Below, one piece after another: positions 24,816-33,653 of a DNA stretch of 64,000 nt. Position 1 is the stretch's first letter. Every line of letters starts with the position of its first letter. The notes under the pieces are model-generated. The model saw only the letters and a list, made by a program, of their open reading frames with translations. It had not been told where the DNA came from and searched no databases. The position numbers and the translations under genes are program-made. This DNA is from Paractinoplanes maris (GTDB lineage Bacteria > Actinomycetota > Actinomycetes > Mycobacteriales > Micromonosporaceae): positions 248,001 to 312,000 of the forward strand of contig NZ_JALPVL010000010.1 in NCBI RefSeq assembly GCF_023544465.1, written 5' to 3'.

Positions 24816-25988
24816 TCAGGGCAGTTCGCAGCTGTTGCGCAGGTCGCCCGGGTTCGACAGGCACAGGTCGGTGCCCACGCCGCCGAAGTTGCGGTCGTTG
24901 GCGTTCACCCCGTCGAGGCTGTTGAGCCGGTCGTTGCCCGCGTCACCGAAGAGGAAGTCACTGCCCGCGCCGCCGTTGACGACGTCGTTGCCGGCCCCGC
25001 CGCGGGACACGTCGTTGCCGGCTTCGCCGCGCAGGGTGTCGTTGCCCGCGACACCGGTCTGCGTGTCGTTGCCCGTGCCCCCGGCGACGGTGTCGTTCCC
25101 GGCTCCGCCGTCCTGCCGATCGTTGCCGGCCCCGCCTTGGAGGTTGTCGTTGCCCGCGTCGCCGCGCTGGGTGTCGTTGCCGGTGCCACCCTGCAGGATG
25201 TCGTTGCCGTCGCCGCCGGTCTGCGTGTCGTTGCCGGCGTCGCCGCTCAACCGGTCGTTGCCGGTGGCGCCGGACTGGGTGTCGTTGCCGAGCCCGCCGA
25301 TGACCAGGTCGTTACCGGCCCCGCCGAACTGGCGGTCGTTGCCGCTGCCGCCGACGAGGACGTCGTTGCCCGCGTCGCCGAGCTGCGTGTCGTTGCCGGC
25401 GTCGCCGTTGAGCCGGTCGTTGCCGTTGCCGCCCCGCTGCAGGTCGTTGCCGTTGCCGCCGTTGAGCGTGTCGGCCCCGTTGCCACCGTTCTGGCTGTCG
25501 GCGCCGTCCCCGCCGAAGAGGGCGTCGTTGCCGTTGCCGCCGGCGAGGGTGTCGGCCCCGGCGTTGCCGTTGACGATGTCGTTGTTCGACCCGCCGGTCA
25601 GGATGTCGTTGCCGATCCCGCCGTTGATCGTCGAGCGGGTGGTGGTCCGGTTGACGACCCGGTCGTTGAGGTTGCCCGTGTTGACGACGAGCCGGACCAC
25701 GCCGTTGGCCGAGCAGAGGATCGTGCCCGGGCCGCCCGCGCACCCCGCGCCGGCCACGAGGTTGTCGCCGGTGTCGCGGACCCGGAAGAAATTGCCCACG
25801 CGGTCGACGGTGACGTTGTTGGCCCGGTTGTTCGAGGCGTTCACCACGATGTTGTTGCCGATCTTGGCGACCCCGGTCACGGCGTGGGCCGGGGCGGACA
25901 GGATGAACGCCGGAGCGGCGCCCGCCACGGCCAGGACGGCGATTCGGAGCATCCGTCGGCGTCCGGTCGCGGTCTGAAGTGTGTTCAT
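24816..25988 (-). CDS. Secreted calcium-binding GND-repeat (RTX-like) protein
   Basis: This 390-aa protein has a Sec/Tat-like signal (RRRMLRIAVLAVAGAAPAFILSAPAHA) and then about 20 nine-residue units of GGxGNDxxx type from about residue 120 to 360, the motif that winds into a Ca2+-filled beta-roll. Its C-terminus has a Cys pair (DLCLSN, NSCELP). In Gram-negatives such arrays follow a type I secretion signal; here a normal N-terminal signal is used, as in other actinomycete GND proteins. ATG 25988 has GGGGGGAAG ahead. The repeat units are conserved in DNA too, so copy number may vary. Confidence 0.88.
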   Translation of the reverse strand: MNTLQTATGRRRMLRIAVLAVAGAAPAFILSAPAHAVTGVAKIGNNIVVNASNNRANNVTVDRVGNFFRVRDTGDNLVAGAGCAGGPGTILCSANGVVRLVVNTGNLNDRVVNRTTTRSTINGGIGNDILTGGSNNDIVNGNAGADTLAGGNGNDALFGGDGADSQNGGNGADTLNGGNGNDLQRGGNGNDRLNGDAGNDTQLGDAGNDVLVGGSGNDRQFGGAGNDLVIGGLGNDTQSGATGNDRLSGDAGNDTQTGGDGNDILQGGTGNDTQRGDAGNDNLQGGAGNDRQDGGAGNDTVAGGTGNDTQTGVAGNDTLRGEAGNDVSRGGAGNDVVNGGAGSDFLFGDAGNDRLNSLDGVNANDRNFGGVGTDLCLSNPGDLRNSCELP

Positions 25989-26205
25989 TGCTTTCTTCCC
26001 CCCTGGAAGATCTCGCACCCTGGAATGGGTACCGCAGAACCTTCGCAGCCGAATGGGTCCCGACTGGAGGAAGAATTACGCGCCCGAACTGGTAAAGATA
26101 CGTGTGGAAACTGTCGTCGAATTGCTACCGGACGACTTGTTGCATCTCGTTGATACTATTCCGCAAACATTTCATGGTCGCAAGCCGGACACTTTGTCAC
26201 CGGGG

Positions 26206-27840
26206 TCAGACGCGGAACGCGGAGACCACGCTGCGCAGCTCGGACGACATCCGGGCCAGGTCGGCCGTGGCCTCCTGGGTCTCGGCGACGCTCTGACTGG
26301 TCAGGCGCGCGGCCTCGGCGACACCGGTGATGTTCTCGGCGATCTCACCCGCGCCGCCGGCCGCCTCGGTGACACTGCGGCTCATTTCCGCGGTGGTGGC
26401 CGTCTGCTCCTCGACCGCCGAGGCGATGGTCGTCTGGAAATCGCTGATCCGCTCGATCACCAGCGAGATCTCCTCGATCGCGGCGACCGCGCCGCTGGTG
26501 TCGGCCTGAATGGCCTGGACCCGGTTCGAGATGTCCTCGGTGGCCCGGGCCGTCTCCTGGGCGAGATCCTTGACCTCACTGGCCACGACCGCGAAGCCCT
26601 TGCCGGCGTCGCCCGCCCGGGCCGCTTCGATGGTGGCGTTGAGCGCGAGCAGGTTGGTCTGCTCGGCGATCGAGGTGATCGTCTTGATGACGTTGCCGAT
26701 CTCGGCCGACGACTCACCCAGCTTGCCCATCGTGGCCGACGTGGCCGCGGTGACCGCGACCGCCTCGGACGCGACCCGGGCAGCCTCGGCCGCGTTCTCG
26801 GAGATCTCGCGGATCGACGCCCCCATCTCCTCGCTGCCGGCCGAGACGCTGTCGACGCTGCGCGAGACCTGCTCGGCGGCGGCCGAGACGGCCAGGGCCT
26901 GCGCCGAGGTCTCCTCGGCGGTGGAGGCGATCTGGGTGGTGGTGCCGGTCATCCGGTCGGAGGCACCGGCCAGGGAGGCGGCGGACGCCTCGATCGTGGC
27001 GACCGTCGCGCGCAGCCGGGTCATGGCGGCGTCGAGCGACCGTCCCATCCGGCCCGGCTCGTCGGCGGTGGTCAGACCGGTCGTACGGGTGAGGTCGCCG
27101 TCGGCCAGACCGTCACACACGACGGTGACCTTGCTCAGCGAGCCCACGATCCGGCGGGCCACCCAGGAGCCCAGTCCCACCGACAGCGCCAGCCCGACCA
27201 CGAGCATGATGATCGCCTTGGTGCGGTTGCTGGTGTAACCGTTCTCCGCGGCCGCCGCGTTCTTGGCGGCGTCCGTGGTCTCCGCCTCCTCGAGGGTGGC
27301 GACCGTGGCGGCGACCTTGTTGAGGATGGGAACCACCTGGCTCACCCGGATCTGGTCCCATTGCGCGAGCTGGTTCTTCTCGCTGGTGGGCAACAGCCGG
27401 GTGCGCGCGACCTCGAGGTAGTCGTTCCAATCGCTCTGCAGCCGATCGATCAAGGCCGCGTCGCCCGCCGGGCCGCTCTTCCGGTAGGCGGCCATGGCCG
27501 CGGCGAAACCGGCCACGTCCTCATCGAACGACGCGGCGTACTTCTGCATCGCCGCGTCGGTGGTCGAGATGGCGTGGAACGCGGTGTCGAGCCGGGTCTC
27601 GCTGATCTCGGCCCGGATCTGACCGATGGACCGGACGCCCGAGACGTTGCTGGTGTAGATCACCTGCGCCGAGTCGCTGACGTTGCTGAGCGCGACGAGT
27701 CCCATGATGCCGACGGAGAGCGCCACCAGAGCCGCGACGCTGACCGCGGCCAGCACCTTCACGCTCACACCGAGGTCGTCGAAGGACCGCCGTCCCGCGC
27801 GTGTCACGGGGATCGGCTCGTTCAGGGCCAAGGCGCTCAT
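26206..27840 (-). CDS. Methyl-accepting chemotaxis protein
   Basis: This 544-aa receptor has a first membrane helix at about 28-52, an extracytoplasmic four-helix-bundle sensor (about 55-205), a second helix (TKAIIMLVVGLALSVGLGSWV), HAMP, and a cytoplasmic coiled-coil signalling domain whose hairpin tip reads IAEQTNLLALNATIEAARAG. The tip is the contact for CheA/CheW. No che or flagellar genes are in the window; motile-spore actinomycetes such as Actinoplanes keep them elsewhere. The 187-bp gap before the next minus-strand gene is lower in GC and holds no gene I can see. Confidence 0.94.
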   Translation of the reverse strand: MSALALNEPIPVTRAGRRSFDDLGVSVKVLAAVSVAALVALSVGIMGLVALSNVSDSAQVIYTSNVSGVRSIGQIRAEISETRLDTAFHAISTTDAAMQKYAASFDEDVAGFAAAMAAYRKSGPAGDAALIDRLQSDWNDYLEVARTRLLPTSEKNQLAQWDQIRVSQVVPILNKVAATVATLEEAETTDAAKNAAAAENGYTSNRTKAIIMLVVGLALSVGLGSWVARRIVGSLSKVTVVCDGLADGDLTRTTGLTTADEPGRMGRSLDAAMTRLRATVATIEASAASLAGASDRMTGTTTQIASTAEETSAQALAVSAAAEQVSRSVDSVSAGSEEMGASIREISENAAEAARVASEAVAVTAATSATMGKLGESSAEIGNVIKTITSIAEQTNLLALNATIEAARAGDAGKGFAVVASEVKDLAQETARATEDISNRVQAIQADTSGAVAAIEEISLVIERISDFQTTIASAVEEQTATTAEMSRSVTEAAGGAGEIAENITGVAEAARLTSQSVAETQEATADLARMSSELRSVVSAFRV

Positions 27841-27964
27841 GTCGTTCTCCGTCGGGTGCAGTCCGGAAACACTTCCCCCTCACTATTGCGAAACCTTCTC
27901 GCCAAAGCGGTGTTTATCCGGAATGTGGCGACGGCCGACGCGTCCCCTGCGGCGGATGTGACCG

Positions 27965-28651
27965 GTGAGCACGGAGCGGCGCCGGCCGGGCCGGTTGCCG
28001 CCTCGGTGGATCGATGGAAGCCTCGATGGCGTGCCCTTTCCGCGCTCGCTGACCGCTCCTGTCCTCGAAGGCGCCCGCGTCCGGCTGGAACCGCTCGACC
28101 ACCGCCATGCGCCCGATCTGGCCGCGGCCGCCGAGGAGGATCGCAGCTCGTACTCCCTCACCTGGGTCCCCACGGCGGCCGAGGTGGACGCCTACATCGA
28201 CGCCCAGCTCGCCAAATCCGCGGCCGGAGCGCTCTTGGCGTACGCCCAGGTCGATCTCCGGACCGGCCGGGCCGTGGGCGCCACCGCCTACTGGGATCCG
28301 CGGCTGTGGCCGGACCGCGACGCCCTGTGCGCGGTGGAGATCGGCTTCACCTGGCTGGCGGCCTCGGCTCAGGGCAGCGGCATCAATCGCGAGGCGAAGT
28401 TCCTGTTGTTCACCCACGCCTTCGAGCAGTGGCAGGTGGCTCGCGTGGACCTCAAGACCGATGCCCGCAACGCCCGCTCGCGAGCCGCGATCGAGAAACT
28501 CGGTGCGAGTTTCGAGGGCGTCCTGCGCAACTGGTCCCGCTCCTGGGCCCCGGGCGAACAGGGGCGCCTCCGCGACTCGGCGATGTATTCGATCATCGCC
28601 TCCGAGTGGCCGGGGTGCCGGGCGCACCTGGCCCGGCAGGTTCAGAGGTAG
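27965..28651 (+). CDS. GNAT N-acetyltransferase, RimJ/RimL type
   Basis: This 228-aa protein acetylates a protein N-terminus or a small amine using acetyl-CoA. The order of conserved pieces fits the family: VRLEPLDHRHAPDLAAA at the start, VEIGFTWLAASAQGSGINREAKFLL (the acetyl-CoA loop with the GxGxN variant), and LKTDARNARSRAAIEKLGASFEGVLRNW. The start is uncertain: GTG 27965, or GTG 28031 which drops a basic leader of 22 residues. The last 10 bp overlap the end of the convergent TSUP exporter gene. Confidence 0.87.
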   Translation: MSTERRRPGRLPPRWIDGSLDGVPFPRSLTAPVLEGARVRLEPLDHRHAPDLAAAAEEDRSSYSLTWVPTAAEVDAYIDAQLAKSAAGALLAYAQVDLRTGRAVGATAYWDPRLWPDRDALCAVEIGFTWLAASAQGSGINREAKFLLFTHAFEQWQVARVDLKTDARNARSRAAIEKLGASFEGVLRNWSRSWAPGEQGRLRDSAMYSIIASEWPGCRAHLARQVQR

Positions 28652-29406
28652 AGCGAGGCCAGGCGGGCGACCATGGCCACGACGACGACCACCAGGACCA
28701 CCCGGACGAACCCGGCGCCTCGCTTGAGGGCAGTGCGGGCTCCGAACCGGGCGCCGAGGATGTTGAAGGCGGCCATCGCGAGGCCCAGCGTCCACAGGAC
28801 GTGGCCGCCGGCCGCGAACACCAGGAGCGCGCCCAGGTTGGTGCCGACATTGAGGATCTTGGCAGTGGCCGAGCTCGCCACGAAGTCGAGGTTGAGCAGC
28901 GCGGTGAAGGCGATGATCAGGAAGGTGCCGGTGCCGGGACCGAAGACGCCGTCGTAGAACGCGATCACGGTGCCGGCCAGCAATATCGCGGCCAGGCGGC
29001 GGCGCCAGGTGCGCTGCGGCTCGCTCACCACGACGCCGAAGGACGGGCGCGCGACGATGAACGCCAGCACCAGGAGGAGCAGCACCATGACGGCCGGCCG
29101 GAAGTACGCGGCCGGGATGTGCGAGGCGGTCAGGGCGCCGAGCGCGGAGCAGGCCACGGCCAGGGCGGCGGCCGGTCCGGCTATGCGCCAGTCGATTTTG
29201 GTCCGCCGGGCGTACGTGATGGCGGCCGACGTGGTGCCGCAGATGCTGGCCACCTTGTTGGTGCCGAGCGCCGTCACCGGCGGCAGGCCGGGCAGACTGA
29301 GCATGAGCGCCGGCACGAGCACGAGCCCGCCACCGCCGACCACCGCGTCGACCCAGCCCGCCGCGGCCGCGACGGCCAGGAGCAGGATGATGCTTTGCCA
29401 TTCCAC
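28642..29406 (-). CDS. TSUP-family sulfite/organosulfonate exporter (TauE/SafE)
   Basis: This 254-aa membrane protein has about eight hydrophobic segments in two homologous halves. Half signatures are AGWVDAVVGGGGLVLVPAL near the start and IAFYDGVFGPGTGTFLIIA in the middle, both typical of TauE/SafE. Members export sulfite, sulfoacetate or similar anions. GTG 29406 follows AAGGGG at a good distance and starts right before helix 1; ATG 29436 would add a charged stretch. A divergent CGNR regulator starts 47 bp away and probably controls it. Confidence 0.9.
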   Translation of the reverse strand: MEWQSIILLLAVAAAAGWVDAVVGGGGLVLVPALMLSLPGLPPVTALGTNKVASICGTTSAAITYARRTKIDWRIAGPAAALAVACSALGALTASHIPAAYFRPAVMVLLLLVLAFIVARPSFGVVVSEPQRTWRRRLAAILLAGTVIAFYDGVFGPGTGTFLIIAFTALLNLDFVASSATAKILNVGTNLGALLVFAAGGHVLWTLGLAMAAFNILGARFGARTALKRGAGFVRVVLVVVVVAMVARLASLYL

Positions 29407-29453
29407 GGCTGTGTCCCCTTCACGATCGCAGCCCATCCTGCTGTAATGGCTTT

Positions 29454-29972
29454 ATGCATCTCAACCCTTACGGTGAGGATGCGGTGCGGCTCGCCCTGTC
29501 GCTGGTGACCGACCCGCCGTCGACCGACGCCGGTCTGGAGGCCCGCTGTCTGGCTTATGACCTGGTCATCGAGCTGCCGGTGACGGCCTGGGACCGGGCC
29601 GCGGCCGCCGAGTTCCTGACCGAATGGCTCACCGTGATCGACGCCACCGAGCCCGCCGAGCGTGCCCGCCGCCTCAACGACCTCTTGCGGTTCGCCTCGG
29701 CCTACCCCCGGCTGACCGATCACGCCGAGGACGGCTGGCACATCCACTACCGCGATCCCGGCCAGCCGCTCGCCTCGGTGCTGCGCACGCTGATCAGCGT
29801 CGGCACCGCCCTGCACCTGGCCGGTCGCGGCATGCACCGCCTGGGCCGCTGCGCCGCCGACGGCTGCGATCGCCCGTTCGCCGACTTCAGCCGCACCGGC
29901 AAGCAGGCCTACTGCTCCCCGGCCTGCGCCAACCGCTCAGCGGTCCGCCGCCACCGAGCCCGAGCCCGCTGA
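29454..29972 (+). CDS. CGNR zinc-finger (ABATE-domain) putative regulator
   Basis: This 172-aa protein has an N-terminal ABATE stress-sensing-like domain and a C-terminal zinc ribbon: GRCAADGCDRPFADFSRTGKQAYCSPACANRSAVRRHRARAR, with four Cys (Cx4C...Cx3C) followed by a basic tail. The final NRSAVRRHR corresponds to the CGNR motif in altered form. Such proteins are DNA-binding transcription regulators, often beside a transporter. It is divergent from the TSUP gene. Its last codons form the first unit of a GC-rich tandem repeat that spans the stop. Confidence 0.86.
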   Translation: MHLNPYGEDAVRLALSLVTDPPSTDAGLEARCLAYDLVIELPVTAWDRAAAAEFLTEWLTVIDATEPAERARRLNDLLRFASAYPRLTDHAEDGWHIHYRDPGQPLASVLRTLISVGTALHLAGRGMHRLGRCAADGCDRPFADFSRTGKQAYCSPACANRSAVRRHRARAR

Positions 29973-30066
29973 CCCGAGCCCGCTAGCCCGAGCCCGACCC
30001 CGCTGGCCCGAGCCCGACCCCGCTGGCCCGAGCCCGACCCCGCTGGCCCGAGCCCGACCCCGCTGG
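29953..30066. repeat. 20-bp tandem repeat running through the CGNR gene stop codon
   Basis: The unit CGCTGGCCCGAGCCCGACCC is perfect at 30001, 30021 and 30041 and partial at 30061. Upstream, shorter versions (CCCGAGCCCGCTGA, CCCGAGCCCGCTAG) cover the last codons of the CGNR gene and its TGA at 29970. The 220-bp gap to the GH3 stop holds only this array and degenerate CCCGAG-rich sequence. Confidence 0.88.
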
Positions 30067-30192
30067 CCGAGCCGGAGGCCGCTGACCCGAGCTCGAGGAC
30101 GCGAGTCCGGGCCGAGCCCTTGAGCCCGAGCCGCCTGACGCGGGCGAGAGCCCGTGAGTCCGAGCCACGCTGCCGCGAACCCGGGCTGGGGG

Positions 30193-32373
30193 TCAGCCGT
30201 TGGCCTGCTCGGCCAGCTTGGTGACCGTGTCGGGGGTGAAGGGGCTGCCGGGGAAGACGGCCAGGCGGGCCAGGGGCATGCCGCCCAGCAGTTCGAACTC
30301 GCCCTCGCGGGCCGCGGCCACGAGCGGGCTGTCGCCGCCGGCGGCGAAGGCCTCGCGCAGCAGCTCGGCGCCGCGCGGGTCGGCCATCCACTCGGCGATC
30401 GTCGAGTCGGCGGTGAGGGGCCAGCGGGCGCCGGGGGAGCCGGCCACCGCGAGGGTCACGGTGGTGCGCAGGTCGCGGGACGACGCGCCGACCGCGAACG
30501 TGTAGTCGCCGTCCTCGACGACCCAGCTGTCCAGCCGGGTGTCCCAGTAGGCCAGGTCGTCGCGGGGGATCCGGACGGTCACGGTCTTGGTGGCGCCGGC
30601 CGCGATTCCGACGGTGGCGAAGCCCTTGAGCTCGCGGGGGACCCGGCGCACCCGGGAAGCGGGCTTGGAGACGTACACCTGGACGACCTCACGACCGTCG
30701 CGCGCGCCCGAGTTGGTGACCGGGACGGTGATCTCGACGCCGTCGGCGGTGGTCACCGCGGTGGCCTCGCCGTACGAGAACGTGGTGTAGGAGAGGCCGA
30801 ACCCGAACGGGTACGACACCTCCTGCTCGCGCGCGTCGAAACCGCGGTAACCCACGTGCAGGCCCTCGCCATGGCGGACGTGCCCGTTCTCCCCCGGGAA
30901 GTCCAGGTAGGACGGATGGTCGGACAGCTTGACCGGGATCGTCTCGGCCAGCCGCCCGGACGGGTTGACCCGCCCGAACAGCACGTCGGCGATCGCGCTG
31001 CCGCCGGCCTGGCCCAGCAACCACGCCTCGACGAGACCGGGCACGGCCGCATCCCACGGCGCGGTCCGCACGACCGCGCCGTTGGACAGGACCACCACCG
31101 TACGGGGATTGGCCGTGACCACCCGCTCGATCAGCGCCAGATGGGCGGCCGGCAGGTCGAGGTCGGCCCGGTCGGCGCCCTCGGTCTCGCGCGTCGTGCC
31201 CACGAAGACCACTGCGACGTCGCTGCCGGCGGCCAGCGCGGCCGCCTCGGCGATCAGCGTCTCGTCGGCGGCGTCGTGGTCGGGGTTGTAGCCGGGCGCG
31301 AACCGGACCGGCGCGGCGGTGGTCGCCGTGATCTCGGTGAGCGCGTCGTCGAGCCGGGTCGGGGTGATCTGGGAGCTGCCACCGCCCTGGTAGCGCGGGG
31401 TGCGGGCGAACTCGCCGAGCACCGCGATCGACTGCCCCTCGGTGCGCAGCGGCAACACCTCGTCGTCGTTCTTCAGCAGCACGATGCCCCGGGCGGCGAT
31501 GTCGCGGGCCAGGGCATGATGCGCCTCGGCGTCGTAGTCGCCGCCGGGCGGCACGGACTTCTCGACCAGGGCCCGGATCCGAGCCACGGCCGTGTCGAGC
31601 ACCTCGGCCGGGAGCTTGCCGTCGCGCACGGCGGCCGCCAGCTCGGCGTCGCCGGCGGCGTCGGGGCCGGGCATGGTGAGGTCGAGGCCCGCGGCGAGCG
31701 CCGCCACCCGGTCGACCACCGCACCCCAGTCGCTGACGACCACGCCCTCGAAGCCCCACTCGTCGCGCAGCACCTCGGTCAGCAGCCAGTGGTGCTGCGA
31801 GGCGTAGACGCCGTTCACCTTGTTGTAGGCGCACATGACCGTCCACGGCTGGGCCGCGGTGACGACCCGCTGGAAAGCACGCAGGTAGAGCTCGCGCAGC
31901 GTGCGCTCGTCGATGTCGGCGCTGATCGTCATGCGGTCGGTCTCCTGGTTGTTGACCGCGAAGTGCTTGAGGGACGCGCCGACGCCCTTGCTCTGCAGGC
32001 CGCGCACCCACTCGGTGGCGAGCACGCCGGACAGGATCGGGTCCTCGCTGAAATACTCGAAGTTGCGGCCGCCGAGCGGGGTGCGCTTGAGGTTGACGCC
32101 CGGGCCGAGCAGCACCTGCACGTCCATGGCTCGGCACTCGTCGCCGAGTGCCTCGCCCATGCGGCGCAGCAGCTCGGGATCCCAGGTGGAGCCGGAGGCG
32201 ACAGCGGGCGGGAAGCAGGTGGCCGGGCGGCCGGCCAGCATGTCGCTCGCGTCGCTCTGCAGGCGGACGCCGTGCGGGCCGTCGGTGAGCGTGATCGCCG
32301 GGACCCCACCGGCCGCCGTCGTCTGCCAGAAGTCGCTGCCACTGGTGAGAGCGGACTGGTCGGTCAGTTCCAC
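30193..32373 (-). CDS. Beta-glucosidase, glycoside hydrolase family 3
   Basis: This 726-aa enzyme, with no signal peptide, removes beta-linked glucose (or xylose) from oligosaccharides in the cytoplasm. The N-terminal barrel carries LTDGPHGVR, KHFAVNNQE (substrate-binding Lys-His) and the nucleophile Asp in GVVVSDWGAV. The (alpha/beta)6 sandwich follows with IAVLGEFA, and a C-terminal fibronectin-III-like domain starts at about residue 560. The start is GTG 32373 with AAGGGG upstream. It is divergent from a TetR gene across a region with a TACCTA-type palindrome, so sugar-responsive control by that regulator is likely. Confidence 0.95.
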   Translation of the reverse strand: MELTDQSALTSGSDFWQTTAAGGVPAITLTDGPHGVRLQSDASDMLAGRPATCFPPAVASGSTWDPELLRRMGEALGDECRAMDVQVLLGPGVNLKRTPLGGRNFEYFSEDPILSGVLATEWVRGLQSKGVGASLKHFAVNNQETDRMTISADIDERTLRELYLRAFQRVVTAAQPWTVMCAYNKVNGVYASQHHWLLTEVLRDEWGFEGVVVSDWGAVVDRVAALAAGLDLTMPGPDAAGDAELAAAVRDGKLPAEVLDTAVARIRALVEKSVPPGGDYDAEAHHALARDIAARGIVLLKNDDEVLPLRTEGQSIAVLGEFARTPRYQGGGSSQITPTRLDDALTEITATTAAPVRFAPGYNPDHDAADETLIAEAAALAAGSDVAVVFVGTTRETEGADRADLDLPAAHLALIERVVTANPRTVVVLSNGAVVRTAPWDAAVPGLVEAWLLGQAGGSAIADVLFGRVNPSGRLAETIPVKLSDHPSYLDFPGENGHVRHGEGLHVGYRGFDAREQEVSYPFGFGLSYTTFSYGEATAVTTADGVEITVPVTNSGARDGREVVQVYVSKPASRVRRVPRELKGFATVGIAAGATKTVTVRIPRDDLAYWDTRLDSWVVEDGDYTFAVGASSRDLRTTVTLAVAGSPGARWPLTADSTIAEWMADPRGAELLREAFAAGGDSPLVAAAREGEFELLGGMPLARLAVFPGSPFTPDTVTKLAEQANG

Positions 32374-32391
32374 GGGGGCCCCTTTACTGAG

Positions 32392-32404
32392 TACCTACTA
32401 GGTA
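32392..32404. promoter_or_regulatory. Candidate operator between the GH3 and tetR genes
   Basis: TACCTACTAGGTA is a perfect 13-bp palindrome around a central C, and ACTAGG recurs at 32408. It lies 18 bp before the GH3 start on one side and 55 bp before the TetR start on the other, so one bound dimer could control both genes. The surrounding 40 bp are AT-rich compared with flanking DNA. Confidence 0.55.
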
Positions 32405-32459
32405 ATAACTAGGCTGTAATCTAACCTCTACGGTGTGTGGCGAACAAGGGGTGAGCGAG

Positions 32460-33029
32460 ATGTATCGGCGTGACCGTGCGCGGCTGCCGGCTGCCGAGCG
32501 CCGCCGGCAGATCGTCGAGGTCACGACGCGACTGATCGCCGAGCGTGGCTTCTGGGGCCTGTCCATGCAGGACGTGGCCGACGGCTGCGGCCTCACCGTG
32601 CCGGGCCTGCTGCATCACGTCGGGTCCAAGGACGGTCTGCTGCTGGCGGTGCTCGATCACCGCGACGCCGAGGACATGCGCTCGGTCGCCGAGCAGGCCC
32701 CCGGCACCCTGCGCGAGACCTGCTCGGCGCTGGTCCGCCGCAATGCCGCGCAGCCCGAGATCGTCCGACTGTTCGCCGTGCTCGAGGCGGAGTCCCTGAC
32801 CCCCGACCACCCGGCGCACACCTATTTCAGCGAGCGCCAGCAGCGCACGGTCGAGCAGCTCAGCGAGCTGGCGCCGGGCGGGTCCGGGGATGCCGGTGCG
32901 CTGGCTCGCCAGATCGTCGCGCTGATGGACGGCCTGCAGCTCCAGTGGCTGCGTTATCCCGAGACCATCGACCTGGTGTCGGAGTGGGAGTTCGCCTCGG
33001 CGCGACTCTTCGTAGAAGTCGCCGAGTAG
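32460..33029 (+). CDS. TetR-family regulator divergent from the GH3 gene
   Basis: This 189-aa protein has an N-terminal HTH: RRRQIVEVTTRLIAERGFWG, then LSMQDVADGCGLTVPGLLHHVGSKDGLLLAVLDH. The remainder is the helical ligand-binding dimer domain. ATG 32460 follows AAGGGGTGAGCGAG; GTG 32451 and 32433 are weaker. Head-to-head placement with the beta-glucosidase and the palindrome between them make it the probable repressor. The reading frame ends inside a 14-bp tandem repeat; the stop TAG at 33027 arises at the junction of units one and two. Confidence 0.9.
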   Translation: MYRRDRARLPAAERRRQIVEVTTRLIAERGFWGLSMQDVADGCGLTVPGLLHHVGSKDGLLLAVLDHRDAEDMRSVAEQAPGTLRETCSALVRRNAAQPEIVRLFAVLEAESLTPDHPAHTYFSERQQRTVEQLSELAPGGSGDAGALARQIVALMDGLQLQWLRYPETIDLVSEWEFASARLFVEVAE

Positions 33030-33053
33030 AAGTCGCCGAGTAGAAGTCGCCGA
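33012..33053. repeat. 14-bp tandem repeat spanning the tetR stop codon, three copies
   Basis: GTAGAAGTCGCCGA is repeated perfectly at 33012, 33026 and 33040. Because 14 is not a multiple of three, the second unit brings TAG into frame and ends the protein (EVAE-stop). Losing or gaining a unit would change the C-terminus only after the present stop. Confidence 0.9.
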
Positions 33054-33172
33054 ATAGAGGTGCAGCTATTGACATCACGCCCCCGATAGCGGCATCTAGG
33101 CATATGTCCCGCGGCGCTGCGAGGCTCCCGCGGGGTCACACATGGCCGAATCGCGGGACGGGAGAGGTGACG

Positions 33173-33610
33173 ATGCGGATCAGCGACATTCTCCGGGTCA
33201 AGGGCGAGCGAGTGGTGACGGTGTCACCCGAGGCGGCGGTGACGGAGCTGTTGGCCGTCCTGGCCGAGCACAAGATCGGCGCGGTGATCGTGTCGCGGGA
33301 CGGCGAGCGGGTCGACGGCATCGTCAGTGAGCGCGACATCGTCCGGGCGCTGGCGGCCCGAGGGGCGGCCGTCCTGGCCGAGCCGGTCGCCACCATCCAG
33401 ACCACCGAGGTGCGCTCGGTGACCCGGGAGGCCCCGCTCGCCGAGGTGGAGCGCCTGATGACCGAGCGCCGGTTCCGGCACGTACCGGTGATCGAGGACG
33501 GCTCGCTGCGGGGCGTCGTCAGCATCGGTGACGTCGTGAAGCTTCGCATCGACGAGCTGGTGCACGAGCGCAGCAGCTTGGAGGAGTACATCACCGGCGA
33601 ACGGGCGTGA
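33173..33610 (+). CDS. Two-CBS-domain protein
   Basis: This 145-aa protein consists of one Bateman module: CBS1 about residues 5-65 (VVTVSPEAAVTELLAVLAEHKIGAVIV, VDGIVSERDIVRAL) and CBS2 about 70-130 (VRSVTREAPLAEVERLMTERRFRHVPVI, LRGVVSIGDVVK). Such stand-alone pairs bind AMP, ATP or NAD and act as energy sensors for unknown partners. ATG 33173 has GGGAGAGGTGACG ahead and starts exactly at the domain; an upstream in-frame ATG at 33104 adds an unrelated leader. No fused catalytic domain is present. Confidence 0.92.
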   Translation: MRISDILRVKGERVVTVSPEAAVTELLAVLAEHKIGAVIVSRDGERVDGIVSERDIVRALAARGAAVLAEPVATIQTTEVRSVTREAPLAEVERLMTERRFRHVPVIEDGSLRGVVSIGDVVKLRIDELVHERSSLEEYITGERA

Positions 33611-33653
33611 CCCTCGGCCGGTGCTCGGCCGGCGCCCGTGGTTGGCTGACCCG

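Noticed and set aside
26019..26205. Riboswitch before the GND-repeat protein gene
   Set aside because: The region is lower in GC and long enough, but I could not identify a conserved riboswitch core or a terminator/anti-terminator pair.
25981..29508. An open frame of 1175 codons on the + strand
   Set aside because: It runs antisense through the chemoreceptor and across several clearly real genes; the translation is Arg/Gly/Asp-rich low-complexity sequence typical of antisense frames in high-GC DNA.
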